This document shows, piece after piece, positions 23,824 to 36,057 of a stretch of DNA of 64,000 bases. Made by a program: the position numbers and the translations under genes. The DNA lies in NCBI RefSeq assembly GCF_918797505.1, contig NC_092795.1, forward strand, positions 17,967,131 through 18,031,130. Direction: 5' to 3'. The notes below the pieces were generated by a model. It was not told where the DNA came from, did no database searches, and worked only from the letters and a program-made list of their open reading frames with translations. How positions within the stretch are numbered: the stretch's first letter is position 1; each line of letters begins with the position of its first letter. This DNA is from Bemisia tabaci (Eukaryota > Arthropoda > Insecta > Hemiptera > Aleyrodidae).

Positions 23824-25284
23824 GTTCGAAATGCGTCTGGATCTGCCTTTGTTCAAATGTGGGTTCTGAATGGTATCTTTGAGTGATTGAGGATACTTGA
23901 TACATTTTTTCGACATTTTAACCCTCCTTCCCCCTGTAAGGCTTTTGTGACGTAGGTCCATATTATTTGGCACGTGAAAACAAAATAGCGTAACGTACTC
24001 CTGTCTCCTCGACCCCATCCTCCTAAGGGTTACGCACGTTATTTATGAACGCTCCATAAACGACTGTTAAAAAAACTTTTACAAAATTCTTAAAACTCCC
24101 CAAAAAACGTCAAAATGTATTCTATGTAGGGAAAATCCTAATGGGGTATTTTTTTAATGTAAAATAAGATTCGACGGTTAAGGAAAACAATGTGTTAAAA
24201 TCCCTTAAGAGATTTACTGGAATCATGTTACATCTAAGATAGGTGCGCTCGAAAAAGCTTGAAAAAAGTTAAAAAACCGACAAGAATTGTAGTTTTTTAA
24301 AGACTTTTATTTCGTAAAAATGTCCAAAAAATGTTTCTTTAAACATATTTTTTACTATGTTTTATAAGTGTTTTTGGAAGGTCATTCTTAACGGTCGTTC
24401 TTACTAACGAGCAGTTGATCTTGGAGAGTCATCTCACAACGGCAAAGTAATGACGAGTTTTTTTCTTCTTCAGATTGAGCCATTATTTTCTCCGGGCTAT
24501 GTCCAAGAACTTTTAAGTAAACATTTCCAGAACTTTCGTCGCAAATACCTCATTTTCTCCTGTCAGTGGCAAAAGCGCCAAAACCAGAGAATAAAAGAGA
24601 CTTTTCCTCGGCAAGACTGCTTGGTTCCTTTGTTTGTTGAGATTTTCATTATTTACCTCGTTTGCCAGGTGATGACTGGCGGCTCATGCCGGTTGAGTGC
24701 TTGTCTCGGGAGACCTAATTACTACTTTGTCCTCGCTACCTGGCGACATCTACATCGTCATAAAACAATGCCTCGAACGAATCGCATCTGCCATTGTTGC
24801 CGCGTCAAAGTCAAAAAGCTGAGCTCAAAGTCTCTTAAAGGACTTTGCATGGATTCATCGAATAAACAACGACTGTTACACGGAATGTTTCTAGTGCATG
24901 GACAGGGACACTCTTGAAAATAATAGCCAAAGATGGAGGGAGGAGGGTACATTTAACAATGCACAAAGTTTACCCTGTGAAATATTTTCAAAAGTATGGC
25001 TTTGATAAATTCAAAACTTCTTACTGCGACAATAATCACGGATTTATAAAATACTCGATACCTTTTCGTTTTTAGATCGTATTTAGTTTTAGATAGCTAT
25101 TTTCGGGGTTCAGTGTCTAGAATCAAATTCGTAAGATTGGTTTCAGAAATTTTTACGACTACTATGATAACTCAAGTCTTTAACATCTTATTTTAAAAAG
25201 TAACAAAATCTTTTCAGTCGATCAGGAATATTTTTTAAAAAGCTGCGTTTATAGAAAGTTAGTATCTGTTTAGTTGCAGCTAGA

Positions 25285-25372
25285 AGTTGAGAACGTCACG
25301 GCAGCCAAAATGCCTGCAATTTTTCGTGTATGCAACACAGACATCCCTCAAGTACGAATAGTTGTATCCTGA
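25285..25372 (-). repeat. Dispersed repeat I fragment
   Basis: Inverted copy: TGCAATTTTTCGTGTATGCA, ACAGACATCCCTCAAGTACG, AATAGTTGTATCC. Matches the reverse complement of 18903-18975. Confidence 0.75.
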
Positions 25373-27183
25373 CTTTGTCATTAAGAAAGCAGAGGCGCCT
25401 TCCATTATTTCTGCTAGTGATGGCGATGGCATAACCATGCGGCTGATGTTCAGATATAGGGTGAATGGGGTATTTGATACAATTTCAATGGAATAAAAAA
25501 TCAAAAAAGGAAGGCCGTTATTGCGAATTTCAGTTGGAAGTGTTTATCCTAAAATTAACTATTTTGCACCCATACCATATGCATATAGTTTCTTTTAGCA
25601 CAGATACGTCACATTTTCATAATTTTAGTTTGTATATTCACCAACTTAAGGATTTGTTTGTTCAAAATGTTTAAAAATACTCCCGAGTGCAATAGTACCT
25701 CTGACTCAATTTTTAGTTTTTCTGGCGCTTAGGTCCTTTTTTAGCACTATTAGGTCACATTTTTGAATTATCCATTGTAACTAAATTACCCTCACATGTT
25801 TAAGCGTCTAAATCTTGTATGAAAGTAGATGTCAATTGACTCCAAGATACTTACAATCCTAAAATAACCGGTGAAATAACACATCGCCACTTCACTCAAC
25901 TAATCGACTTGACAACCCGGCCGCAGGAATTATGAATACGTGCCGCTGACAAAGAACACCATCCGAGGCTATCCTCATCCCTAGGACTTTTCTACTCAAG
26001 TGTGACCCATTTTGGTTTTTCCCTTTCTTTTTTTTCTTACAGAAGAACAATATTTTCCCTGAGACACACGTGCTCGGAAATAAAAAGAAAAATCCCTCCG
26101 TCACCGTTTAAAATACCTTTCGGGCGCCGCCACACGAAGCTTGGGGATTTTCTTTTGACGTGATGATTTAAGGGACTCTTTTAAATCAAATTTAAAAACA
26201 GGCGCAGTAGAAACGGCAAAAATTCGGAACGCACCTAAACGCAGCATTTACCCTCATCAAAATGCAATTCAGATGTGACGCAGGGCCTCGATATAGTCAG
26301 GTTTTTTTAAAAGAGCATTTTCTTACTTAGATGTATATTCATTTAATTTTTCTGTAACTTGCAAGAATAAACGTTCACATTTCAAAATAGTTGTTCTATC
26401 TTAATTTACTAACTGAGTACCTTGATAACTGACAAGTTATTAGATGAACTGCCGACAAAATTAGGGCATAAGTCCTACAGGAACTTTTGACTGCCCTAAG
26501 TAACAAAGGTATTAAAAAAATAACAATAAGAACAAGAAAAGTTCCAACTTATACACCGTTTGGAAATAGATCTCGCTAATGAAAAACTCCGTGCCATAAC
26601 GTTTTTTTTTTAGGAACATAAGATCTGCTACTCTCTGGGGTCATTTTTATTGTATCAAATATCTTAGGCTCACCAAAATATTTATCATATAATTTTTTAG
26701 TTTGACAACACCGATAATATAAATAAAAGTTTCTTTTTTTTTTGTTTTTATTCGCCCTCAGCACCTCTTTGGTAAAAATTACACAAGATAAACAATATTT
26801 AGGAGGCTCTGGTGAGGTATTATTTAGAGTAGATTTACTTATAAACTTTCAATAAATAAAATGTTAAAAAATCAGTTTAGCTTTTACACTAAGAGTGTAT
26901 CTTTAATTAAAAACAGTAAAAAAGTCTGAAAAGACCGTGTTTATTTAGAAGAATTTCTTGTCTATATAAATTTTACCAGACTTAAATTCTACTGAAAAGT
27001 ATTTACGAAAAAGGTTTTTGCTAATTTTAAATTTAAAGTCATTCCTTTATCAATCGCGATACGCCCTCAGCACAGCACTTTTTTTCTTGTAACGGTTTTC
27101 ACTATGGTCACAAAATTGTTTGTAATATGACCATTTTAGCTCAAGAAAGATATTGAGACCCAAGATAAGTGAAACGAAGGTAT

Positions 27184-27348
27184 CAGTGGCGTGGCGTGCT
27201 TTGAGATATATCGATGTTTATGCCATTTAAACCCATGGAAAAAGATCGATAAAGAGGGTGTTCGCAGCGAACACCTTAATAATCGATTCTTTACCATAGG
27301 TTTAAATCGCGTAACAATCGATACATCGCAAGTTACGCCACGCCACTG
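27184..27348. mobile_element. Family A MITE, copy 5
   Basis: CAGTGGCGTGGCGTG to ACGCCACGCCACTG, with exact 8-bp duplication GAAGGTAT at 27176-27183 and 27349-27356. Central GTGTTCGCAGCGAACACC intact. Confidence 0.95.
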
Positions 27349-27535
27349 GAAGGTATGCTCCCACGATACAGACCATCCATAATCGACAAAACGCTCAATT
27401 GTGCTGATTTTTTTGTCAGACTTGGTGGAAAATTTGAAACAGGCTCCAATTCTGCAATACGCGATTCTCATGGGCGCAGGAATATTGGGCGACCCCGTTC
27501 AAAAACTGACGCTTTTAGGCGAGAAACGACGGGTG

Positions 27536-28325
27536 TTTTGGGCGAGGAGTAAACGACGAAATGAGGGAGGGGAACGAAGATGAAGGGGGGCTACTGGGCG
27601 AGGAGCTCTCGCCAACGCGGCAACGTTGCGTTGTCGCCTTATCACCATCAGAAATCAGAATTTAAAAAAATAAATAAGTAGTAAGTAATAAAACTCACCA
27701 CATGTCTTGATAGTTGAGCGTAAAAGTGGTAAAGACGTGAGAGTTGATCGTAAAATGTGTAAAAACGGTAAAAACGGTAAGAACGGTTAAAACGATAAAA
27801 AATGTATCTTCGAAATTTTTTTAAAAACTTCTCGTCAGAAGAATGAAAGACCTTAAATCTTTTTTGCTTGGTGCAAATATCATATTTTTTTAATGTATTG
27901 GAAGCGACTTTCGTGTGTTCGAGGGCCCGCCTCGTAGGCGGGCCCTCGTTCAATTATTCGACGTTAAATTCGGCGTAATATCGGCGTTAAATTATTCGAC
28001 TCCGTCAGTTTGTAATTTTCTACGATTATACATGTTTTTCCGCGAAAAGTTTGAAACTTTGAGGATATGCGTAAATCCATCCTGCACGCTAATGTCCCGT
28101 CCGCCGCTCGAAAAGCACTAACCTCTGATAGGCAATTGGAACCGTAGGTAACCAGTATGTAAACAAACTGATCGGCTGATCTCCTCATAATCAGATCAAC
28201 GGACAGCAGGTGATGGTGATAAGGCGACAACGCAACGTTGCCGCGTTGGCGAGAGCTCCTCGCCCAGTAGCCCCCCTTCATCTCAATTACCCTCCCTCAT
28301 TTCGTCGTTTACTCCTCGCCCAAAA
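27536..28325. mobile_element. Element N with 115-bp inverted arms
   Basis: The arms at 27536-27650 and 28211-28325 are inverse copies. Shared blocks are TTTTGGGCGAGGAGTAAACG, GAAATGAGGGAGGG, CTACTGGGCGAGGAGCTCTC and GTTGCGTTGTCGCCTTATCA. The 560-bp interior has a run of GGTAAAAAC-like units (27755-27795) and a GC hairpin at 27920-27948. No transposase was seen, and target duplications were not resolved because TTTTGGGCGA repeats in the flanks. A non-autonomous foldback element is the simplest reading. Confidence 0.8.
27920..27948. repeat. GC-only hairpin
   Basis: CGAGGGCCCGCC, loop TCGTA, GGCGGGCCCTCG: a perfect 12-bp stem in the middle of element N, in AT-rich surroundings. Confidence 0.95.
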
Positions 28326-28904
28326 GCGCTCCTACTTTTTACCTGTGTTTTGGGCGACTCGCCCAAGGGGGTTGCGCCCATTCTCATTGGTCCGATTTTC
28401 CCCAAGGGGCAAATTTCCCGCCAAGACTGAAAAGAGACCAGCGTGATCGTGCGTTTGGTTGATTTTTGGTGCTTGGATAGGGGAAGAACGCATACCTCCT
28501 TTTCACTTATCTTGATTGAGACCCCCATCCTACAAAAAAATGGGCACCCAAAATACACAGCCTAAATATTTTATTAGTCCTCTGAGCCCCAGATAAAAAT
28601 TATGTCCCAGTTCAATGTCACGAAACGCGCGAGAACCGAGAGATGAGAGTCCGCAAACGTTATTAAAAAAGGAGCGATTTCGTTTTAATAAGATTGAACA
28701 AAGCGCGGGGAAAAAAAGAAAATACTGGATAATGAAAGGGGAGGAGTCGTAGTGGCGGTGATGTGAGAGAAATGAAAAGCAAATAGAGTGACAGCGGAAG
28801 AATGAGCACATGAGCAAACAAAAACGAGGAATTCCAATTCTTCGACGCTGGTGCCGGCTGCCGAGGCCGGCGAACGCACCAACATCAACACCAGAGGTCG
28901 ACTC

Positions 28905-29419
28905 AGTCTCACGGCCGGGCTGCAGACACCCGGGTCTCGAGTCAGACGTCTGTACTGCCGTGCTTGGGAAAAACGCCGTATGAGCCTTCAGGCGATGCCA
29001 CATTTCCTCTGGCAAATCAATAATTTCTAGGAGAATTTTTGAATTTTTTTTTTTTTGTCAATTTCTCAATAATTTTATTCGTGGTTTGATCTGAAGTGTC
29101 TGAAAATTTCAAGGGAAAATATAGTCTCACGGCCGGGCTGACACCCGGGTCTCGAGTCAGACTTCTGCACTGCCGTGCTAAGGAAAAAAGCCGCAAGAGC
29201 CTTCAGACGATGCCACATTTCCTCTGGCAAATCACTAATTTTTAGGAGAATTCTTGAATATTTTTCTGCCAATTTCTTAGATAATTTTGTTCGTAATTTG
29301 GTCTAGTGTCTGAAAATGTCAAGGAAAATTATTCACTATTTTCCTCCAAAATAAAAGTTTAATCCAAGGAAATTCGGCCACTCTAGAATGTTCATACGGC
29401 GTTTTTCCTTGGGCAGCAG
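28905..29419. mobile_element. Family B MITE with tandem duplication of its left half and flank
   Basis: The intact MITE is 29170-29419 (CTGCCGTGCTAAGGAAAAAA to a worn GGGCAGCAG). Its left half plus 50 bp of flank is repeated at 28905-29122; the AGTCTCACGGCCGGGCTG and ACCCGGGTCTCGAGTCAGAC blocks occur twice, 218 bp apart. The outermost flanks are TGTA before 28955 and TGTA after 29419. That is the original 4-bp target duplication; the internal copy is TGCA. Confidence 0.88.
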
Positions 29420-29565
29420 TGTAAGCTCGGAGCCTATCTTTTAAAATTTCACCCCAAGCTCAACTTTTATCAACGCACCTTTAGTGCCTTCCTAAAAAAG
29501 TAGCATAATGTACAAAATGAAGTTTGAGAAAATGTAGCGTGGAGAAATGACTTCAAGCACCTACA

Positions 29566-29630
29566 CTGCCGTGCTAAGCAACTAGAACACCGCAAGAAAG
29601 AGCCTTCAGCCGTAGCCATTTTCCCAACAA
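29566..29630 (+). mobile_element. Family B MITE left-end remnant
   Basis: CTGCCGTGCTAAGC followed by an interrupted ACACCGCAAG and GAGCCTTCAGCCGTAGCCA. The right half is absent. Confidence 0.65.
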
Positions 29631-31452
29631 CAAAACTGGTGGGTTGGGCTCCTTGGATCTCATGGGAGGGGGCAGCCCCCGAGGGTTGGGCTGCTGGGAT
29701 GTAGGCGGGGGAGCCCCAGAGGTTTTTCTCCTTAAAAAACACGTATCACATTGCTGAAAGCACCTTGGTGCCTGGGTCAAAAATTGTCCTTCAATTAGGC
29801 GGCTATGCAAAATGACTGTCGTAACGCACGAATAGTGGTATCAGAATTTCAAATTAATATTACGCAGTGGATTGAAGGCGCTCTTCTGTATCCTATCTGA
29901 GTGGCCTTGTTCAATGATTTTGACCAAAATGTTCATAATTTTGTAGTCTTCAATCGAGTCTTAATTTTGAAGAATGCCGGAAGAACATTATTTTGCGTGC
30001 TAAGCTTTTATTTTGTTTGTAAGTCTTATTTCAAAAAGAGAGCCCAAACGCTCGGTTCAGATTGTGGATTTTTAAGTCATCTTGCTTTGGTCATCGTATT
30101 CTAATGCAAAACTGAGAGAGTCGCCGTTTACAAGATCGCAATTTACTCAAAAGCGGTTATGAATTCGCTAAGTTTCACACGGATAAAATGAGATTTTGTC
30201 GTAGAAATGTGAATTAATCAAAATTGAAGAAAAGTTACAACCTAATGAAAGGTACCTGATATGGACCAGTAGATATTTTGGATACGGATAGTTGAAGAGT
30301 ATGCTTTTATGTTCTAGTTTTTTCGTCGGTCGAAACGGGTATTTTTCCAGGAAGATTTGCTCGACATATGGATAATTGTTTACCACCAGTACATGAAGTC
30401 GCTCTGACGTAACAAGCGCAAAGAAAAAGAAGTTCCGCAAAGAAAGACAATCTTTAATAAAAGAGACGCTCGTGCAAAAAGAAAACCGCGTGAAAGTTCC
30501 CTGGAATGGAATTGTCACCCGACAGATTTTCCAGCTCCGTTTGATCGCTTTTCACGTCTGCAAACTTGAAGAGGGCAGAACAATCAAATTCATTACAGAA
30601 TTGAGAGAAGTTTTGTAACACTCCTGAACTTCACGAGTCATGGCTGCAACGTAATTGATTACTTTGTTGCCGAATCGTTCAAAAAAAGTCGCTTTTGGGA
30701 AGGATATCACCCGATCCAAGCTTTGCCAAGTTTTCCCTGATTTTATATTTTCTTACGGGAAAAACCATTCAATGAACTTTTTTGCGATAGTTTTACATAC
30801 TTTTATAGGCACTGTGCAAAATTCTCGAAAGAATTAGTTCGATGGTTTATCTGTGGATGAATAAAATATCAGGAAAACTTTGAAATTCCACGTGATGCTT
30901 GAAATATGCTTTTTGAAAGAAGATGGTTTGTACAATGGAGATATCGTCGATGTTTGAGCTTTGAGGACACGCATCGTGGTTCGAAGGTACCACGGATGAA
31001 GGAGTTATGGTGACTTTCCTGTGATGTTTTTGTGATTTTCAGAAAAACTCATTTAAAAATTACTTGGAAACTTATGACTCATACGGACTCAGGCACCGCA
31101 GCTTCCCGAAAAGCTCTAAGGCTCCTTGTTTACAGACACACCCTGGAACGCGCTTCGCTCAAGATTATGATGGTCACAATCTTTTCAAAAACTTCATTCA
31201 ATCTCTCCAGCCATGATGCTCGTAATACTGTTTAGTTGTTGCTTTGTTTTGAAGGAATACACTTGAATATCTTTGTCGAAATTTCTTTAGAAGATACTTT
31301 ACAAAGATAAAGCCATGCTTTTCGCACCCGTGTTGGGAACTAGAAAGGGGACACGATGGAAGTTTCAGTGCCAAAGACAGGCACAAGTAAATGTATTTTT
31401 TACCACATCAAACAATGATTACAGCGAGATGCGATGTGTGCTGGTGACTCAC

Positions 31453-31535
31453 CTGTTCGGGCTGAGATAAACGCACTTCCAAATTTCCAGCTAACACAGC
31501 GTACCATCCAACTCCAGACTCTCCATGTCGAAAAA
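31453..31535 (-). CDS. Epac: Epac internal exon, beta-barrel start of CNB-A
   Basis: Internal exon of 83 nt on the minus strand. It follows a pyrimidine-rich acceptor (a run of T ending cag) and ends GAACAG before the donor gtgagtc. It carries two bases completing the codon split with the upstream exon, then 27 full codons, ending in phase 0. The residues read (I)FRHGESGVGWYAVLAGNL and continue EVRLSQPEQ. The block WYAVLAGxLEV is the hallmark of Epac CNB-A; vertebrate EPAC2 has [20 protein letters not shown] at the same place. The segment supplies the first beta strands of the cAMP-binding barrel. The exon lies 18,402 bp downstream of the previous exon and 27,565 bp upstream of the next. Family B and family A MITEs occur on both sides. 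Confidence 0.96.
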
Positions 31536-32147
31536 CTGAAAAAAAAGAACGAAAGAGGATATCGTCAGTAATATAAAACTTTTCTACAAGAATCCACACA
31601 GATTGAATCATTTATATCATGCACCTAGTATGTACAATAGGTACAAATTGAATATTCTATAATACCCAAGCATATCCTCGAGAATTTAGTGGATGTGTAA
31701 TCATGTGCCGTGTACAAAGGTACTTTGTGTCACCTGTGCACCGTGTGAGCCTGAGCATTGATCAAGCAAACATATCCACATTAAAAACATCCTTAAAAAA
31801 AAGAGTACAACCAGGACATCCTGGGAGTCAAAATAGTTATCTCGTAGATCTCGTATGTTCCCTCATGCCTTTTAATTGTAAGCCAAATACTGATTGAGCG
31901 TATCTGAAATTTCAGCGTTGTAAGTCTCTGCTCTTGTTTGATTTATTGAAAGGGAAACTAACCAGCATTTTCCATTGAATCTTTAGAGAATTACCTGTAC
32001 TCTATCTAAAAAAATCACACAAAATTGTAAAGAAACATTATAATTAATTTTCCTTGGTTAAATTAAGCATAATCGGTTCCTTGCATAAAATAAAACACAA
32101 TCGAAGATTTTTAAACGTTGCAATGCAGACACGCATGTTTCACATTT

Positions 32148-32269
32148 GGACGTATTTCTGTCAAACGGAACTATGTGTATTATGACGTGAGCCTTATTAC
32201 GCATATATTCTTAAGGGTCTCAGAGCTCATGTCTTAATGCTCATAGTTCCGTTTGGCAGAAATACGTCC
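32148..32269. mobile_element. Family C hairpin MITE, copy
   Basis: Arms GGACGTATTTCTGTCAAACG and the inverse ending GGCAGAAATACGTCC. The duplication ATTT lies at 32144-32147 and 32270-32273. Confidence 0.93.
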
Positions 32270-32341
32270 ATTTATCCATCGCAATATTGCTTTTGAATCA
32301 AGTCAGAAATTGTGGTTCCTTATTGGAAAATGCAGCGGTAG

Positions 32342-32506
32342 CAGTGGCGTGGCGTCAATTGCGATTTATCGATTGTTCTGCCATTTAAACCTACGGTAAA
32401 GAATCGATTATTAAGGTGTTCACTGCGAACACCCTCTTTATCGATCTTTTTCCATGGGTTTAAATGGCATAACAATCGATAAATCGCAATTCACGCCACG
32501 CCACTG
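32342..32506. mobile_element. Family A MITE, copy 6
   Basis: CAGTGGCGTGGCGTC to CACGCCACGCCACTG. The 8-bp duplication AGCGGTAG is exact at 32334-32341 and 32507-32514. The body is in the opposite orientation to copies 1-3. Confidence 0.95.
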
Positions 32507-33500
32507 AGCGGTAGTCACATTCGTGCCTCATTCTCCAAAACATGATTTAGAGCCATGCGAGACAGACTCTTTACCAGAGGTAGAGACGTTTATTTCTATC
32601 AGCAAATAAGGAATCCCTCGAGCCATTATTCCAAATAAGGGCATGAATTTGGAAGAAGAAAAAGAAGAAAAAAGAAAAAAAAGTAGAAAAAAATTGCAGT
32701 CAACCAGAGACAACGACAACGAAAGAGATATCGCAACAAGATGCAAGAATAAAGTATTCACAAACTGATTCAGTAAGAAGCCCCCGGCACACGAGACTGA
32801 AATCAACTTGTATATCCAGAGGCATTGCTTTCTTTGAGTATCCGTGCCCCGCTCCTGAGAGTATTGCCGGTTGCCGGGGAGCCAGGCGTGTTTGAGCCGT
32901 CAACTCGAGTAAACAACTCGTCGGGCCTCAAGTTAAATTGCTGAAACTCTTTGACTCTCCTAGCTCCGACTCTAATTAAAAGCCTCGATGCACAGCTGCT
33001 ACAAGAAATTGCGACGTTGCAAACAATGTGCAATTTTTGTGTCATGAATGTGGACTAACTTTAAAGTAGACAGAGGTAAATAGAAGCAACTTAACTACAT
33101 CAGAATTAGCTAATTCTCCTCTCATGTTTCATTCCTTCGATAGAAAAACGAGCTACTTTCTGATTTGGAATTTGGTAAGTATATTATACGTATACAACCC
33201 ATGGAGAAGTCGCAGAAAGTTTTGAAACAGTATGTTTTTAAGATTAACAGCAATTAAGGTTAAGTAAGCCCAGTGACGGGATGGCGACTTGGAGCTCGAG
33301 AATAGCCGCTTCTTTTTCGTTTAGTCAAAGATTTTATCCCGTAGTGGCCAGCTCCATTGCCCATCCCAACAGAGTTCAATTTTTGGTCCCCTATTTTTTT
33401 TAAAGTTTTGTGTATCTCATCACCCTTCACCTTATTAATCCTTATGAGTGCCAGCTTAAAAAACGTACTTAAGTGACGGTCGTCTTTCGACACTTGAATT

Positions 33501-33747
33501 GGACTGAGTTAAGCAGAAAGGAACCAACCCACATTTTGGAAAAAATTGAGTTATGAGTGGTTTTGAACTCAACCACTGCTCTACTATCTATCAACAAAAA
33601 TTCAAAGTTTTTGTTGGAGCAAATTTTGTAGAAATTGAACTTGAAGTTTATCTTTTACATTGAGTCTTACGCAGGAGCCAAACTTTAAACCTCTTTTTCT
33701 CGGTTCGATCCCGATGTGGCTTGGTTCCTTTCTGTTTAACTCCGTCC
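33501..33747. mobile_element. Family Q MITE, copy 1
   Basis: Ends GGACTGAGTTAAGCAGAAAG then GAACCAACCCACAT, and the inverse ATGTGGCTTGGTTCC ending AACTCCGTCC. AATT lies on both sides (33497-33500 and 33748-33751). The interior is AT-rich. It contains GGTTCGATCCC, which resembles a tRNA B box, but no matching A box or cloverleaf. Confidence 0.92.
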
Positions 33748-34743
33748 AATTGACACGAACATCTTCACACTGCCCACGATAAGATGTGATGCAGTTACAT
33801 AACGCTAAATTTGCAGTTTTTTGACACCCCCGCCCCCTGTAGCGCTCAGTAACGCTGTGCTAAACGCCCTTTAAAATTACGTAAAGCTTGCCCGCACTCC
33901 CCCCCCCCCCCATTTCGATGAAAAATAATCTAAATATCTTCTAATTCTAAAGAGGACCGACTGAAAATCCTACAGAAACTCGAAAAAAAAATCACCCTAA
34001 CTTGTCTCGTAACGCTTTGCTCTATTATTCCCACCCCTCTGTAACGATGCGTAACGCTGGCAAAGCCCCCCCCCCCTCTTGGAGCGTTAATTAATTCAGC
34101 AACGACCGTTATTCAAGGGGTATTATGATGATAATTAGAATGACAACAACAACAAAAATCAGTTTTTAGCTATTCACTAATTGTATTGTTATTGGATTTA
34201 AAGTGACAAAAACAAGAGATAAGTAAGATCAGATATTTTATATGAGGAGTCGAACTATCATTTTGAACCTTTGTATTATCAATTGGAATTATTTTTATTT
34301 TAATTTTTGCCTTCGTAGTGGTGAAACAAGTTTAGTAACTGCTAGTTTCTTAAATTTTAGTTCCAGCACATATTTTTATCCTTCCTATCTATAAGACGAA
34401 ACCCTAAGACTCGGAGCTGGCTCACGCATCCGTAAGTTGGAGCGCGGCAACCAAGTAAAAGGGATATAATAGGGTTAATAAAAGAAGGGCCGCCGGCTCT
34501 TTTTGCGGGACCCCGCGAACGCCTCGAGAGGGAGGGAGAAATTTCGAACGATACCGCGATCGGGGCAAAAATGCGACCTCGTTTTTTCAACTTACCCGTC
34601 TGATATCTACCCCCACCCTCGTCTCTCGCGCGTCCACGTCGCCGGCGCGTCGCGTCTGCATCCCGGGATCCGCCGTCGAATCCAACGGTTCGTTTTAAAA
34701 GCCTCCGTTTCCACGAACCAAGCAACGCACAGTAGGGTTAGAG

Positions 34744-35045
34744 TCCCTTTATACTGAGAGTCAAGACAACACCCCCTCATGGAGTCACAAACGGGAATAA
34801 AGATTCCACAAATTGAACGTTTTTCGTAATCTTTGATCGGCCCATTCTCAAATTCCTCTCTCCGTTCCTTCTCTCATTCCGTTTGTTCCTTGCCAAACCC
34901 GTAATTCCCTGGTCCATTCCAGATTATAATATTTGCAATCGGTGAAAATGTAATCTTTATTCCCGTTTGTGACACTGGGAAGGCCTAAAATACGGGAAAC
35001 AATCAGAAATGGATTCACATTGTCTTGACTCTCAGTATAAAGGGA
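34744..35045. mobile_element. Family O inverted-repeat element
   Basis: Outer arms TCCCTTTATACTGAGAGTCA (continuing AGACAA) and its exact inverse. An inner pair is TCACAAACGGGAATAAAGAT and its inverse. Target duplication not clear (flanks GTTAGAG and TTGTAG). Only one copy in the window. Confidence 0.88.
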
Positions 35046-35070
35046 TTGTAGGTAGGGTTGCATTGTGCAT

Positions 35071-35186
35071 TAAGGAACCACTATCTCTGGCTCTTCCATA
35101 AAAGCACCTTCCTGCAAAGGGAAACCAATGGCGTATAAGATATTTCTAAAATGAGCCAAAAATAGTGGTTCCTCATCGGAATATAA
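35071..35186. repeat. Foldback related to family L
   Basis: TTAAGGAACCACTATCTCTG then GCTC, with the inverse GAGCCAAAAATAGTGGTTCC. The layout and the GAACYA/GAGCCA motifs resemble family L, but the GGACT ends are not present. Confidence 0.55.
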
Positions 35187-35386
35187 CTAGCCCGCGCTCG
35201 AAAGAGCTCGAAAAGGTAACTTTCGACTGAAATTGCGATTTTTGAAGTTTATTTCGTCAAATTTTACATTTGAAGAGGTGATTGTTCTGCGTAGAACGCA
35301 GAAAATTCAGTAAAATTTTCAAAGGAACCCGCACAAACGTTCTCTTGTGAAAAATTAAATTGCCCAGTTAAATTTGGCAATTGCTG

Positions 35387-35420
35387 ATGTGGCTCGGTTC
35401 CTTTCTGCTAAACGCGGTCC
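35387..35420 (-). mobile_element. Family Q solo end
   Basis: GATGTGGCTCGGTTCCTTTC then TGCTAAACGCGGTCC matches the right end of the element at 33501-33747. No partner end nearby. Confidence 0.75.
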
Positions 35421-35804
35421 ATATGAGCTTTGAAATTGTCCTCATCATGTCCGATTTTTCCCTGCAACGTGTTCCACTGTGCGACGTTCCTGGAGCTAAA
35501 ACCGACATTTTTAACCTCGACCCCTGGCTGTCTCCCGCGTGATGACTTGTTCTTTGCTGGGGACAAAATATCCCGTAGACCCTTCGCTATCTATCTTAGT
35601 AATGTAAAAGGGCGAAGAGGGATTTTTCGGGGGCTCGGCGTTTTAGCACGGGAAGGACTCATCTACGCACGCCGTGATGAAATACTGTTTTCGCATGGTT
35701 TGCTGTCATTTGGATATTGTTATAAACAAACCATTTGTACCTGCGTTGGATCTTTTCAAAAAGAGGCTTTTTGCTCAGCAGCGAAAAAATTTGAGTTACC
35801 TTTA

Positions 35805-36057
35805 CTGCCGTGTTAAGGATGAACGCCGTATGAACATTCGAGAATTGCCAAATTTAGTTCGATAAAATGTTTATTTTTGAGAAAAGTTATGAATATTTTT
35901 CCTTTAAATATTTAGAATCTTTAGGTGAACTTGTGGCCAAAATAATCTGAAAAATTTGGAAGAAAATATTCATAAGTTTACCACAAAATTCGCGTTTTAT
36001 GAAAGGAAATTTGGCAACGCCTGAAGGTTCATACGGCGTTCTTCCTTAGCACGGCAG
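35805..36057. mobile_element. Family B MITE, copy
   Basis: CTGCCGTGTTAAGGATGAAC to CTTCCTTAGCACGGCAG. The duplication TTTA is exact (35801-35804 and 36058-36061). The right subterminal GGAAATTTGGCAACGCCTGA is intact. Confidence 0.95.

Noticed and set aside
23681..24018. Gly-rich minus-strand open frames
   Set aside because: Produced by the two poly(C) runs at 23771-23823.
24450..24917. 155-codon plus-strand open frame
   Set aside because: No recognisable motif, no splice context or neighbouring exon; length is within chance for this size of DNA.
28530..29015. 161-codon minus-strand open frame, the longest in the window
   Set aside because: It runs through a family B MITE end and its duplicated flank, and shows no domain, no splice logic and low-complexity Phe/Ser stretches.
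33705..33720. GGTTCGATCCC as a possible tRNA B box
   Set aside because: No A box or cloverleaf upstream, and the motif lies inside the family Q element.
34480..34740. GC-rich patch with Arg-rich open frames, considered as an exon or promoter
   Set aside because: No splice sites framing a conserved peptide and no core-promoter motif that I could support; left unannotated.
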